Positions 10,332 through 19,420 are shown, numbered from the stretch's first letter. The stretch: DNA of 64,000 nt from Actinokineospora globicatena (GCF_024171945.1 NZ_JAMTCR010000002.1:682001-746000), one strand, 5' to 3'. Notes: generated by a model from the letters alone, not told the origin. Program-made: numbers and translations.

Positions 10332-12635
10332 TTAGACGTTCGCCGTCGTCTCCGCCGGGGTGTCCGCGATAGCGGTACCGCGGCGCTTCGAGACCACCAC
10401 GGCCGCCACGATCAGCACGACCGCGCCGAGCGCGATGCCGACCCGGGCGCCGGTGGACGCGTCGACGCCGACCGACAGGGTCACGATGGCGGGCGCGATC
10501 AGCACCGACACCAGGTTCATGACCTTGATCAGCGGGTTGATGGCCGGGCCCGCGGTGTCCTTGAACGGGTCGCCGACGGTGTCGCCGATGACCGTCGCGG
10601 CGTGCGCGTCGGACCCCTTGCCACCGTGGTTGCCGTCCTCCACCAGCTTCTTCGCGTTGTCCCACGCGCCACCGGAGTTGGCGAGGAACACCGCCATCAG
10701 CGTGCCGGTCGCGATGGCGCCGCCGAGGTAACCGGCCAGCGGGCCGACGCCGAGCCCGAACCCGACCGCGATCGGGGCGAGCACCGCGAGCAGACCGGGG
10801 GTGGCCAGCTCGCGCAGCGAGTCGCGGGTGCAGATGTCGACCACGCGGCCGTACTCGGGCTTGCCGGTGCCCTCCATGATCCCGGGGATCTCGCGGAACT
10901 GGCGGCGCACCTCGAACACGATCGCACCGGCGGCGCGGGTCACCGCGTTGACCGCGAGACCGGAGAACATGAACACGACCGCGGCACCGATGATGATGCC
11001 GACGAGCACGTTCGGGCTGAACACGATGAACGAGAACGACGTGCTCAACGAGTCGGCGTCGAGCGCGCCACCGACCTTGCCCAGCGCCTGCCGGATCGCG
11101 TCCTGGTAGGAGCCGAACAGCGCGGTCGCGGCCAGCACGGCGGTGGCGATCGCGATGCCCTTGGTGATGGCCTTGGTGGTGTTGCCGACCGCGTCGAGTT
11201 CGGTGAGGATCTGCGCGCCCTCGCCGTGCACGTCACCGGACATCTCGGCGATGCCCTGCGCGTTGTCGGAGACCGGGCCGAAGGTGTCCATCGCGACGAT
11301 CACGCCGACCGTGGTCAGCAGGCCGCAGCCAGCCAGGGCGATCGCGAACAGCGCCACCACGACCGAACCGGAGAGCAGGAACGCGCCGTAGACCGCGGCA
11401 CCGATGACGATCGCGGTGTAGACGGCGGACTCGAACCCGACCGAGATGCCGGACAGGATCACCGTGGCCGCACCGGTCAGCGAGGTCTTGCCGACCTCCT
11501 TGACCGGCTTGTGCTCGGTGCCGGTGTAGTAGCCGGTCAGCCAGAGGATCACGCCAGCCAGCACGATGCCGATGATCACCGCGACGGCGGCGATCACCGC
11601 GGGGCTGCCCGCGGTGTTGGTCTCGGTGCTGCCGACCAGCTCGGAGAACGAGCCGGGCAGGAAGATGAACGCCGCCGCGGTGCACAGCACGGCGGAGAAG
11701 AGCGCGGAGATGTAGAACGACCGGTTGATCGCGGTCAGGCCGTTCTCCCCCGGGCGGACCTTGGTGATGTAGACACCGAGCATCGCGGTGATCACGCCGA
11801 GGGCGGGGACGATCAGCGGGAACAGCAGCCCGGACGCGCCGAACGCGGTGCTGCCCAGGATGAGCGCGGCGACCAGGGTCACCGCGTAGGACTCGAACAG
11901 GTCGGCGGCCATGCCCGCGCAGTCACCCACGTTGTCGCCGACGTTGTCGGCGATGGTGGCGGCGTTGCGCGGGTCGTCCTCCGGGATGTTCTGCTCGACC
12001 TTGCCGACCAGGTCGGCACCGACGTCGGCCGCCTTGGTGAAGATGCCGCCGCCGACGCGCATGAACATCGCGATCAGCGCGGCGCCGAAGCCGAAGCCCT
12101 CCAGCACCTTGGGCGCGGTGCCGGTGTAGACGAGCACCACGATCGCGGCGCCGAACAGGCCGAGGCCGACGGTCGCCATGCCGACCGCGCCACCGGTGCG
12201 GAAGGCGATCCTGGTGGCCTTCTCCCGGCCGCCGTCCTCGATCGACGCGGCGGCGACCCGCAGGTTGGCCTGGGTCGCCAGCCACATGCCCAGGTAGCCG
12301 ATGGTGAACGAGAAGACGGCGCCGACCAGGAAGAACAGCGAGCGGCCTATCCGTTCACTCGCGCTGTCGGCGGGTAGCAGGAACAGCAGCAGGAACACGG
12401 CTGTACCGAAGATGAGAAGTGTGTTGCGCTGCCGCTTGAGATAAGCCGCCGCGCCCTCCTGAACCGCCTTGGCGATCTCCTGCATCTTCACGGTGCCCTG
12501 ACCGGCGGCCAGGACCTCCTTGAGCAAGACATAGCCGACGGCAAGAGCGGCGAGGGCGATCACGGCGACCACGGCGACTACACCGCGGTCTCCGCCGGTG
12601 AGCGTCAGGCCCTCCGCGAGGAACTGCCCGGACAT
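10332..12635 (-). CDS. hppA: K+-independent proton-pumping membrane pyrophosphatase
   Basis: This 767-aa integral membrane enzyme couples PPi hydrolysis to H+ export across the cytoplasmic membrane. Visible signature segments are DVGADLVGKVE, the acidic DNVGDNVGDCAGMAADLFE and the second acidic cluster GDTVGDPFKDTAGP. The residue after GNTT is Lys (GNTTKAITKG), the known marker of the K+-independent class. About 15-16 hydrophobic segments are apparent. The ATG follows AGGAGG at good spacing. It is transcribed divergently from the helicase gene and is followed by a strong terminator. The mycobacterial block has no hppA here, so this is a lineage-specific insertion. Confidence 0.96.
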   Translation of the reverse strand: MSGQFLAEGLTLTGGDRGVVAVVAVIALAALAVGYVLLKEVLAAGQGTVKMQEIAKAVQEGAAAYLKRQRNTLLIFGTAVFLLLFLLPADSASERIGRSLFFLVGAVFSFTIGYLGMWLATQANLRVAAASIEDGGREKATRIAFRTGGAVGMATVGLGLFGAAIVVLVYTGTAPKVLEGFGFGAALIAMFMRVGGGIFTKAADVGADLVGKVEQNIPEDDPRNAATIADNVGDNVGDCAGMAADLFESYAVTLVAALILGSTAFGASGLLFPLIVPALGVITAMLGVYITKVRPGENGLTAINRSFYISALFSAVLCTAAAFIFLPGSFSELVGSTETNTAGSPAVIAAVAVIIGIVLAGVILWLTGYYTGTEHKPVKEVGKTSLTGAATVILSGISVGFESAVYTAIVIGAAVYGAFLLSGSVVVALFAIALAGCGLLTTVGVIVAMDTFGPVSDNAQGIAEMSGDVHGEGAQILTELDAVGNTTKAITKGIAIATAVLAATALFGSYQDAIRQALGKVGGALDADSLSTSFSFIVFSPNVLVGIIIGAAVVFMFSGLAVNAVTRAAGAIVFEVRRQFREIPGIMEGTGKPEYGRVVDICTRDSLRELATPGLLAVLAPIAVGFGLGVGPLAGYLGGAIATGTLMAVFLANSGGAWDNAKKLVEDGNHGGKGSDAHAATVIGDTVGDPFKDTAGPAINPLIKVMNLVSVLIAPAIVTLSVGVDASTGARVGIALGAVVLIVAAVVVSKRRGTAIADTPAETTANV

Positions 12636-12785
12636 CCGTCCTCCTGATGATCTGCCTGTACAGCGCCGACATCCGCCATTACCACAAGACGTCTACCGAC
12701 CCCGTTTTCGCGTGTGCGCCACCACAATCGGTGGGATGTCGGCGGAGTCTATTGGTAAAGCGGATCACCTACGCGAGCTGTCCCA

Positions 12786-12799
12786 TACCGTGCACGGTA
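12786..12799. promoter_or_regulatory. 14-bp palindrome in the hppA/helicase divergent region
   Basis: TACCGTGCACGGTA is a perfect palindrome lying about 150 bp upstream of hppA and 90 bp upstream of the helicase start. It could be an operator for either gene. The binding protein is unknown. Confidence 0.35.
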
Positions 12800-12889
12800 A
12801 GTGATGTTACGCGGGCGGACTGTGACCAAAATCTCATGATCAACTCAACCCGCTCCGGCGCTGTCGGCGGCGTGTGCGAAGCTCGACGG

Positions 12890-15211
12890 GTGACTGTCGA
12901 CGCGGCGACCGACCGTGGCGCCGTCCTGCTCCGCCGAGTGCTCGCCGGGGTGGCCAGCGGCGAGGACCCGGTCACCCACGTCGCCGAACTGCCCGCCCGC
13001 GCCGAGTCCACCGCGCCGTGGCCCGCGTGGACACCCGAGGCCGTGCGCGCCGCCTTCGGCCGCGCCGGGGTGCACACGCCGTGGACTCACCAAGTGGCCG
13101 CGGCGGAGCACGCGTACGCGGGTCGCAGCGTGGTGATCGCGACCGGTACGGCTTCCGGGAAGTCGTTGGCGTACCAGCTACCGGTGGCGACAGCGCTGAC
13201 GGAGGACCAGCGCGCGACTGCTCTCTATATCTCGCCCACCAAAGCATTGGGGGCCGATCAGCTGCGCGCGGTGCACGAGTTGGAGCTACCGGACCTGCGC
13301 GCGGCGTCATACGACGGCGACACCCCGATGGTCGAGCGCGACTGGGTGCGCGCCCACGCCAGGTGGATCTTCACCAACCCGGACATGGTCCACCGCGGCA
13401 TCCTCCCGGCGCACGGCCGCTGGACGTCGTTCTTCCGGCGCCTGCGGTACGTGGTGGTCGACGAGTGCCACGCGTACCGGGGCGTGTTCGGGTCGCACGT
13501 CGCGCTGCTGCTGCGCCGCCTGCGCCGGGTCGCGCTGCGCTACGGCGCCGACCCGGTGTTCGTGCTGGCGTCGGCGACGGTGTCGGACCCGGCCGCCTCG
13601 GCCACCCGTCTGTCCGGTGTGGACTGTGCGGCGGTGGCCGAGGACGGCTCACCGCGCGGCTCGCGGACGGTGGCGCTGTGGGAGCCGCCGCTGACGGAGC
13701 TCTCCGGCGAGAACGGCGCCCCGGTCCGGCGCTCGGCCGGTGCGGAGAGCGCGCGGATCCTGGCCGACCTGGTGATCGAGGGCGCGCGGTCGCTGGCGTT
13801 CGTGCGGTCCCGGCTCGGCGCGGAGCTGACGGCCCTCGGCGCCCGGCGCATCCTGGACGAGGTGGACCCGGAGTTGTCGGGCCGGGTCGCCGCCTACCGC
13901 GCGGGGTTCCTGCCGGAGGAGCGGCGCGCGCTGGAGCAGGCGCTGGCCTCCGGTGAGCTGCTCGGCGTGGCGAGCACGAACGCGTTGGAACTCGGGGTCG
14001 ACATCGCCGGGTTGGACGCGGTGGTGGTCGCGGGGTACCCGGGGACCCTGGCGTCGTTCTGGCAGCAGGCCGGGCGCGCCGGGCGGTCCGGGGACTCGGC
14101 GCTGGTGGTGTTCGTCGCGCGGGACGACCCGTTGGACACCTACCTCGTGCACCACCCGGCGGCGATCTTGGACAAGCCGGTCGAGGCGACGGTCACCGAC
14201 CCGGGCAACCCATACGTGCTGGCCCCGCAACTGGCGTGCGCGGCGGCGGAGCTACCGCTGACCGAGGCGTGCCTGCCCGCGTTCGGCCCTGGGGCACGCG
14301 CGGTGCTCGACTCCCTGGTGGAGTCCGGGACCCTGCGCAGGCGCCCCAACGGCTGGTACTGGACCTCGCGCGACCGTCCACAGGGCGCGGTCGACATCCG
14401 GGGGTCAGGCGGCGAACAGGTCGCGGTCGTGGAAGCAGACTCCGGGCGGATGCTGGGGACGGTAGGCCAGGGCAAGGCTTGCTCGACGGTGCACGAGGGA
14501 GCGCTGTACCTGCACCAAGGGCGCTCTTACGTCGTCGACGAGTTGGACTTGGACGGGCTTCTAGCGCTGGTACACGCGGAAAGCCCGGACTGGTCTACCT
14601 CGCCGCGTGAGGTCGTGGACATCACGGTGCTGTCGACGCTGTCGCAACAGGCTTTCGGCGGTGTGAACGTGTGCCTGGGCGAGGTAGCAGTGACGTCCCA
14701 GGTCGTCGGTTACCTCCGCCGCCTGCCGTCAGGCCAGATCCTGGACCAGGTGCCGTTGGACCTACCGGAGCAAACTCTCACCACCCGCGCGGTTTGGTAC
14801 ACCATCGACACGGACCTGCTGTCCGCCGCGGGCTTGGCGCGCAACGAGATCCCCGGCTCCCTCCACGCCGCCGAACACGCCGCGATCGGCCTGCTCCCCC
14901 TCTTCGCCACCTGCGACCGCTGGGACATCGGCGGCGTCTCCACCGCCCTGCACCCCGACACCGGCCACCCGACGATCTTCGTCCACGACGGCCACCCCGG
15001 CGGCGCCGGCTTCGCCGACCGCGGCCACGCCGCCCTCCTCCCCTGGCTCCAAGCCACCCACCAAGCCATCACCGCCTGCGACTGCCCCACCGGCTGCCCC
15101 AGCTGCGTCCAATCCCCCAAGTGCGGCAACGGCAACGAACCCCTCAACAAACCCGGCGCCCTCAAAGTCCTCCGCGTCGTCCTCCAGTCCCTCCGCCACG
15201 GCCCGGCCTGA
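12890..15211 (+). CDS. DEAD/DEAH-box helicase with C-terminal DUF1998 zinc domain
   Basis: This protein of about 773 aa is an ATP-dependent SF2 helicase of the MrfA/YprA type. Motif I is ATGTASGKS (about residues 83-91), motif II is VDECH (about 190), and motif VI-like QQAGRAGR is at about residue 390. The C-terminal DUF1998 region ends in a four-cysteine cluster (CDCPTGCPSC...C, about residue 730). B. subtilis MrfA acts in repair of mitomycin C damage, so a DNA-repair role is plausible. Position matches Rv3649 beside the Tad/secretion genes. GTG 12890 gives the mycobacterial-type N-terminus; ATG 12836 is an in-frame alternative, and neither has a strong ribosome binding site. Confidence 0.9.
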   Translation: MTVDAATDRGAVLLRRVLAGVASGEDPVTHVAELPARAESTAPWPAWTPEAVRAAFGRAGVHTPWTHQVAAAEHAYAGRSVVIATGTASGKSLAYQLPVATALTEDQRATALYISPTKALGADQLRAVHELELPDLRAASYDGDTPMVERDWVRAHARWIFTNPDMVHRGILPAHGRWTSFFRRLRYVVVDECHAYRGVFGSHVALLLRRLRRVALRYGADPVFVLASATVSDPAASATRLSGVDCAAVAEDGSPRGSRTVALWEPPLTELSGENGAPVRRSAGAESARILADLVIEGARSLAFVRSRLGAELTALGARRILDEVDPELSGRVAAYRAGFLPEERRALEQALASGELLGVASTNALELGVDIAGLDAVVVAGYPGTLASFWQQAGRAGRSGDSALVVFVARDDPLDTYLVHHPAAILDKPVEATVTDPGNPYVLAPQLACAAAELPLTEACLPAFGPGARAVLDSLVESGTLRRRPNGWYWTSRDRPQGAVDIRGSGGEQVAVVEADSGRMLGTVGQGKACSTVHEGALYLHQGRSYVVDELDLDGLLALVHAESPDWSTSPREVVDITVLSTLSQQAFGGVNVCLGEVAVTSQVVGYLRRLPSGQILDQVPLDLPEQTLTTRAVWYTIDTDLLSAAGLARNEIPGSLHAAEHAAIGLLPLFATCDRWDIGGVSTALHPDTGHPTIFVHDGHPGGAGFADRGHAALLPWLQATHQAITACDCPTGCPSCVQSPKCGNGNEPLNKPGALKVLRVVLQSLRHGPA

Positions 15212-15230
15212 CTCTCGAACCTCGGAAGCT

Positions 15231-15266
15231 CTTGGTCGCAGGTTCGAGTCCTGCCAGAGGCCGCGC
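15231..15266 (+). repeat. tRNA-like 3' end, copy 1
   Basis: The segment contains TCGCAGGTTCGAGTCCTGCC, a perfect T arm (stem GCAGG/CCTGC around TTCGAGT) followed by acceptor-like AGAGGC. No matching 5' half is present upstream, where the helicase gene ends. A similar unit lies about 95 bp downstream. It is probably a tRNA remnant or old attachment-site relic. Confidence 0.55.
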
Positions 15267-15327
15267 CTCACCGCCGATGCCTCTCCGGAGGGCCGTTTCT
15301 ACATGGGCACCGTTATCGGACACGGGG

Positions 15328-15360
15328 GCTCGCAGGCTCAAGTCCTGTTGGGGGCCACGC
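15328..15360 (+). repeat. tRNA-like 3' end, copy 2
   Basis: TCGCAGGCTCAAGTCCTG followed by TTGGGGGCCACGC matches copy 1 at most positions and keeps a 5-bp T stem with one G-T pair. It is a diverged second copy in direct orientation. Confidence 0.5.
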
Positions 15361-15834
15361 GGCCTGAGCGCATCGGCCGCCATGGCCAAACCACCAGCGC
15401 GCGACTGGGGTGAGTGGGTCTGGATGCGGCAGCGCGCCGGGGGCGACCGGTGTTGGACCGGTCGCGCTTCCCGGCGCGCCGCATGCCGCCGAGCTCGGGG
15501 GCTTCGGGCTGCTACCGCGGTTCGCCACGGATGTGTGCGCGGGACGTCGACGGGGAGTTCCCAGACCTGCTGTGCGGCACCGGGAGGCGGGTCGGTGCCG
15601 GGTGCAGGGCGGTCGTCCCGGGGCGGGGTGTCGACTGCTCGTCCCTGTCCGTGGCGTGGCGCGGGAGTCCGAAGGCTCCTGCTTCGCTCGGCTGGCTACC
15701 TGTCCTTCGGGGACGCACTCGGGCGGGAGTGGGCGTCGGCCCGGTGGACAGGCTGGTGTGGTCGACCGGCGCCCGGGCGGGAGGGCGTCATCCGGTCCAC
15801 CACGGTGGGTGGTGGTGTGGTGGGTCTGGTGTGG

Positions 15835-16461
15835 TCAGTCGCGGGCGGTGGTGACGAGCGTGCGGGTGCCCGGCTCGCGGACGGCGTCGAGCAGTGCGTC
15901 CTGGACGGTCTCGGTGGTCGGGATCTGCCAGCCGCACACCTCGGGCTTGACCCGCCAGTGCACGACGCCGTGCTGGAACGGGCTGGGCGGCAGGGTGATC
16001 CAGTCGCCCTCGCCGCGCAGCGCGACATCGGGGTTGGCGGCGAGCTCGGGGGTGAGGGCGGAACCGGTGCGGGTGAGGAAGAACCAGCGGTGCTCCGGGG
16101 TGGCGATGATCGGCACCGGCAGCCCGACCGACCGCAGCACACCCGCCGCGCGCCTGCCGAGCTCGTCGCCGACCTCGATGGCGTCGTAGCCGCGGCCGGT
16201 GGCCAGCAGCAGGCTGTAGGGCTGCCCGGTCCACCAGGTGGCGACCTGCTCGGCCTTGGTGCCCAACCGCTCCTGCCAGTCGGCGTGCACCGGCACGGGG
16301 CCGGTGGTGTCCTCGGAACCGTCACGACCGGCCCAGTGGCCAGCGACCGGGTAGGTACCCGGGAGCACCGGCCAACCGCGGAACGCGAGACCGATCGCCT
16401 CGGCGCGCAGCTCGACGCGGAACGCTCGCCGCCAGTTGTCCGACCTCACGGTTCCCAACAT
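15835..16461 (-). CDS. Prim-pol-like protein (bifunctional DNA primase/polymerase family)
   Basis: This 208-aa protein resembles the N-terminal domain of archaeo-eukaryotic-type primase-polymerases found in actinobacterial genomes: GLAFRGWPVLPGTYP, then WWTGQPYSLLLATGRGYDAIEV, then RHRWFF-like EHRWFFLTRTG. The usual metal-binding acidic pair after the GYD region (often D.D) reads AIEVGDELG, so catalytic ability is uncertain. ATG 16461 follows GAGGAGG at about 11 nt; earlier in-frame starts add poorly structured sequence. It stands alone between the helicase and the Tad operon, all of which reads the same way as this gene. Its role here is not clear. Confidence 0.7.
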   Translation of the reverse strand: MLGTVRSDNWRRAFRVELRAEAIGLAFRGWPVLPGTYPVAGHWAGRDGSEDTTGPVPVHADWQERLGTKAEQVATWWTGQPYSLLLATGRGYDAIEVGDELGRRAAGVLRSVGLPVPIIATPEHRWFFLTRTGSALTPELAANPDVALRGEGDWITLPPSPFQHGVVHWRVKPEVCGWQIPTTETVQDALLDAVREPGTRTLVTTARD

Positions 16462-16771
16462 CTCGGGCACTGCCTCCTCGGGGTACGGGAGCCGGTCCGG
16501 CGCCCTACACATGACTCAACGGCATCGAGGACGCTGTACGAAACTCGTCGTCGACAACTGGTCGCTCTGGCGAGGTAAACGACAGGTGAGCCGACCGGAG
16601 CGACCAAACTCGGCCAACCGGTCACCCGCACACCCCCGCGAGGTCCACACACGGCCGTACACCGCACCGTCGAGACCCGGCGAGCAGGCCCGTGAGCTGC
16701 GAAAACGCCCATCGCCACGGTGGGTGATCAGCGGCGCCACCCGTCCGGCCCAGGCCATCCTGTGATGCCGT
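16462..16771. other. Intergenic region upstream of the prim-pol-like gene
   Basis: About 310 bp separate the end of the TadE-like gene from the prim-pol start. I see no gene, no strong hairpin and no clear promoter hexamers. Confidence 0.5.
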
Positions 16772-17146
16772 TCACCGTCCGGAGCCGACCGCTTGGCCGC
16801 CGCTGACCGGACCGGCCCTGGCGACGGCGCGCGCGGCGCCGACCACCGCGACCGGTCGAACGGCTACCTCAACCGTTATGTCCCAGCCGCTCACCGCGCA
16901 CCGGACGAGCTCCGCGGCCATCCGCTCCGCGACCCACTCGGCCCGCGCGCACGCCTGCTCGACCCCGTCCAGCACGTGGGCTGCCGCGGCGAGCGCGGCG
17001 AGATCAGCAGCACCCTCCGCTCGGTGCCGGGCGGACACGGCGCCGACGAACGTCAGGACCATGAGTACCACTGAGAGCAGCCCGGTGATCACCCACGCCG
17101 CCAAAACCGTCGCGAACCCGCCGTCGCGGTCCGGCGCGCGGATCAC
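16772..17146 (-). CDS. TadE-like protein of the helicase/secretion neighbourhood
   Basis: This 124-aa protein begins with DGGFATVLAAWVITGLLSVVL, a single pilin-like N-terminal helix, followed by the TadE-type HRAEGAADLAALAAA. It matches the family known as helicase/secretion neighbourhood TadE-like. Its GTG overlaps the TadE stop by 4 bases (GTGA), so the two are translationally coupled. It is the last gene of the Tad operon and probably supplies a minor pseudopilin. Confidence 0.85.
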   Translation of the reverse strand: MIRAPDRDGGFATVLAAWVITGLLSVVLMVLTFVGAVSARHRAEGAADLAALAAAAHVLDGVEQACARAEWVAERMAAELVRCAVSGWDITVEVAVRPVAVVGAARAVARAGPVSGGQAVGSGR

Positions 17147-17469
17147 GGCGGGACACCGGGTTCGAGCACCGCGTAGGCGGTGACGTGAGTGGGGAACAGC
17201 GGGTGGTTGGTGTTCACGGTGACAGCGACCGTGTCCCCGCTGGTGTGGATGGTGATGGTGGCGTCGTTCGGGGCCGAGCGAACCGCGGCCGCTCGGGCTT
17301 GGGCGAAGTCGCCTCTTGTCGCCAACCGCGCTGCCTGAGCGGCGGCGTCCAGGCAGCGCACGTGGTCAGCCGCAGCGGCGACCGCGGTGATGGCGAGCAG
17401 CAGGGCGGTGACGATGGCGCCGATGACCAACGCCGCCTCGACGGTGACTGATCCGCGTTCTCCCTTCAT
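17143..17469 (-). CDS. tadE: TadE-family minor pseudopilin
   Basis: This 108-aa protein has the classic GSVTVEAALVIGAIVTALL start, with Glu at position +5 of the hydrophobic helix as in type IV pilin-like proteins, followed by DAAAQAARLATRGD. It is probably processed and assembled into a Flp/Tad pilus. Its ATG overlaps the DUF4244 pilin stop (ATGA) and its stop overlaps the next start. Confidence 0.87.
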   Translation of the reverse strand: MKGERGSVTVEAALVIGAIVTALLLAITAVAAAADHVRCLDAAAQAARLATRGDFAQARAAAVRSAPNDATITIHTSGDTVAVTVNTNHPLFPTHVTAYAVLEPGVPP

Positions 17470-17627
17470 GGCGACAACGCGTCAGCTATGAGCTTGGTCA
17501 ACGCGTCGGCCACCGACTGGCTGATGAGGACTGCGATCAGCACACCGGCGATGAGCGACCCGGCCATGACGCACAGGGCGTACTCGATGGACATGGACCC
17601 GGTCTCGTCCTGGATGAATCCGTGCAC
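17466..17627 (-). CDS. Flp-type pilin, DUF4244 family (short)
   Basis: This 53-aa ORF starts at GTG 17627, six bases after GGAG. It reads MHGFIQDETGSMSIEYALC followed by one hydrophobic helix. The TGSMSIEYAL segment is the Flp prepilin processing region with Glu +5. This is the likely major pilin of the operon, placed between TadC and TadE as in other actinobacteria. Its stop overlaps tadE by 4 bases. It is small enough to be missed by automatic gene calling. Confidence 0.83.
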   Translation of the reverse strand: MHGFIQDETGSMSIEYALCVMAGSLIAGVLIAVLISQSVADALTKLIADALSP

Positions 17628-17644
17628 GTGTAGCTCCAGTCTAG

Positions 17645-18343
17645 TTAGGACAGTGATAGGTGGAACGCCCGCGCGGCCAGCCCGATGACCACGGGCAGCA
17701 CGCCGACGCAGAGGAAGGCGGGCAGGAAGCAGAGCCCCAGCGGCAGGGTGATGAGCACCCCGGCGCGCTGTGCCCGCGCCTCAGCGGCGTGGTCCACCCC
17801 GGCCCGGACGTCGCCAGCCAACCGGCTGGCGACCTCCGCGAGCGCCGCCCCAGACCGCGCGGTGCGCCGGGCAGCCCGAGCGAGGGCCGCCGTCTCCGGA
17901 CTCTCGACCGCCGTGGCCCACGCCTGCCGGGGATCGGCTCCGAGCGCCAGTTGCTCAGCCACATCGCGCAGAACCGACCCCGCGCGACCGGGTAAGCCCT
18001 CGCCCACAGCCAAGATGGCGGTCGGCACTGGCATACCGACCCGGAGGCACGCCGCGAGCATGTCCCAGGTCGCGGCCAGCCGAAGGTCGTCCACCTTGTC
18101 CTGCCGCGGCCGGAGGAGCCAGCGCGCACCCCACCACCCCGCGACGCCGACAACGAGGCCCACGACGACACCGCCGACCACCACCCCCACACTCGCCACC
18201 GCGACGGCCACGAACACAGGCACCAACCATGTCGGCCTCGTGAACCCGGTGAGGCCCATGACCCGCCGAAACCGCCGCCTCCCCGGCGCGTGCGGCTTAC
18301 CGACGAGCACCGCCATCGCCAGCAGCAGAACCGCCGCGATCAC
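17645..18343 (-). CDS. tadC: Type II secretion F-family protein TadC
   Basis: This 232-aa inner-membrane platform protein has N-terminal helices, a cytoplasmic T2SSF domain (DMLAACLRVGMPVPTAILAV ... TAALARAARRTARSGAALAEV) and C-terminal helices (LGLCFLPAFLCVGVLPVVIG). The GTG start overlaps the tadB stop (GTGA). It should act with TadB as the membrane base of the Flp pilus machine driven by TadA. Confidence 0.85.
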   Translation of the reverse strand: MIAAVLLLAMAVLVGKPHAPGRRRFRRVMGLTGFTRPTWLVPVFVAVAVASVGVVVGGVVVGLVVGVAGWWGARWLLRPRQDKVDDLRLAATWDMLAACLRVGMPVPTAILAVGEGLPGRAGSVLRDVAEQLALGADPRQAWATAVESPETAALARAARRTARSGAALAEVASRLAGDVRAGVDHAAEARAQRAGVLITLPLGLCFLPAFLCVGVLPVVIGLAARAFHLSLS

Positions 18344-19125
18344 GCTGACCTCGCTTGAGTTGGAACCGCGCGGGTGGTGATGCGGGTGGTCCAGATGAGG
18401 CCAACGGCGGTGAGGAGGGCTCCCAAGGTCAGGGCGGCTTGGCCGAGGAGGGTGGTGGCCAACGCATCGAACGGCCGCGCCCCAGTGGCCTGCCCCAGCG
18501 CCAAGCCGACGGCGGGAAGCCCGGACAGAAGGGCAGCGCTGACTTGCGGCCCCGCGAGCCTCGCCTGGACAGCTCGACTGAAGCGCGCCCGATGAGCCAA
18601 GTCCTGCGCGACGGCGGACAAGGTGGTCACCAACGGCACACCGTGACGAGCAGTGAGGTGCCAAGCCTGCCGAAGCTGAAAAGGCCCAACATCCGACTCC
18701 CCACCCAACCGCGACGCTGTAGCAATCAGCCGCAAGGTCTCCGCCGCCGCCGAGGGAGCTTCCCGCGCGGCCTGCTCCGCGGCGGTGACGGGATGCGCAC
18801 CAGTCGCCAACTCGGCCACGAGGCCAGCCACAGCCTCACTGAGCTCCTCCAACTCGGCCAACTGCCCTTTCTGCCGCGCCCGCAACCGCCGCCGGTAGCA
18901 GAGCGCAACCCCAACCAGAGCAGCCGCAACCGCGCCGCCGATCCCCAACAACATCCAGCCGCCAACGACCCCCAGCATGACCAAGAGCCCGTCAGACTTG
19001 GGCCGCCGCAACCGATGCCGGGCCGGGACTCCCGCCAGCCGCCGCAACCGACGCCCAGCCCGGCTCGACGGCCAGGCCAATGCCGCCAACGCCAAGAGCA
19101 CTAGAACCACGGCACACCCCGCCAC
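18340..19125 (-). CDS. tadB: Type II secretion F-family protein TadB
   Basis: This 261-aa protein has two N-terminal helices, a cytoplasmic domain with ELEELSEAVAGLVAELATG and QAWHLTARHGVPLVTTLSAV, and two C-terminal helices. GTG 19125 is chosen because GGAG lies 7 nt upstream and the protein then opens with a membrane segment; an ATG at 19194 is in frame but has no ribosome binding site. It partners TadC. The 295 bp between it and tadA are unusual for this operon. Confidence 0.82.
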   Translation of the reverse strand: MAGCAVVLVLLALAALAWPSSRAGRRLRRLAGVPARHRLRRPKSDGLLVMLGVVGGWMLLGIGGAVAAALVGVALCYRRRLRARQKGQLAELEELSEAVAGLVAELATGAHPVTAAEQAAREAPSAAAETLRLIATASRLGGESDVGPFQLRQAWHLTARHGVPLVTTLSAVAQDLAHRARFSRAVQARLAGPQVSAALLSGLPAVGLALGQATGARPFDALATTLLGQAALTLGALLTAVGLIWTTRITTRAVPTQARSA

Positions 19126-19420
19126 CCACCACTCCGACCCGCACTCCTGGCGATGCGGCTTCCACGCGCCAGACCCCCGGCGAGTTGCGGACATCGCGGC
19201 GCAGGGCGAACAAGAGAGGACGGCGCTAGATCCCGGCGCCTGCTTTGCTGACGAAACAAGGATGTGACGCGAAAACGGCGATCTCGGGAAGAGATCGAGT
19301 CGGCATGCGCTGCCGGAGACGAAGACGGTGCACCGAGCCTGTGTGGGGGGCGGTGTTGATCGGCGGTGGTGAGTTGGCGGTGGTGTGGCGACCGAGCCGG
19401 AGACAGGGGCGTGGGGTGGG
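19126..19420. other. Gap inside the Tad operon
   Basis: About 295 bp separate the tadA stop from the tadB start. The stretch is less GC-rich in its middle and holds a short inverted repeat (CGATCTC...GAGATCG, 19281-19299). No gene was found. It might hold an internal promoter for tadB or an intra-operon attenuator. Confidence 0.4.

Larger units (their letters stand above)
15212..15834. other. Intergenic stretch without a convincing gene
   Basis: About 620 bp lie between the helicase and the prim-pol-like gene. Several overlapping reading frames are open on both strands because of high GC, but none has a ribosome binding site plus a recognisable protein. The left part holds two tRNA-like 3' ends. 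The right end (15797-15834) is a GT-rich low-complexity run. Confidence 0.6.

Noticed and set aside
10278-12377. Plus-strand 699-codon frame opposite hppA
   Set aside because: Antisense shadow: repetitive acidic/basic composition, no motif, while hppA on the other strand is unambiguous.
15414-15854. Plus-strand frames in the helicase/prim-pol gap
   Set aside because: No ribosome binding site, low-complexity Arg/Gly/Ser translation, and several overlapping frames open at once.
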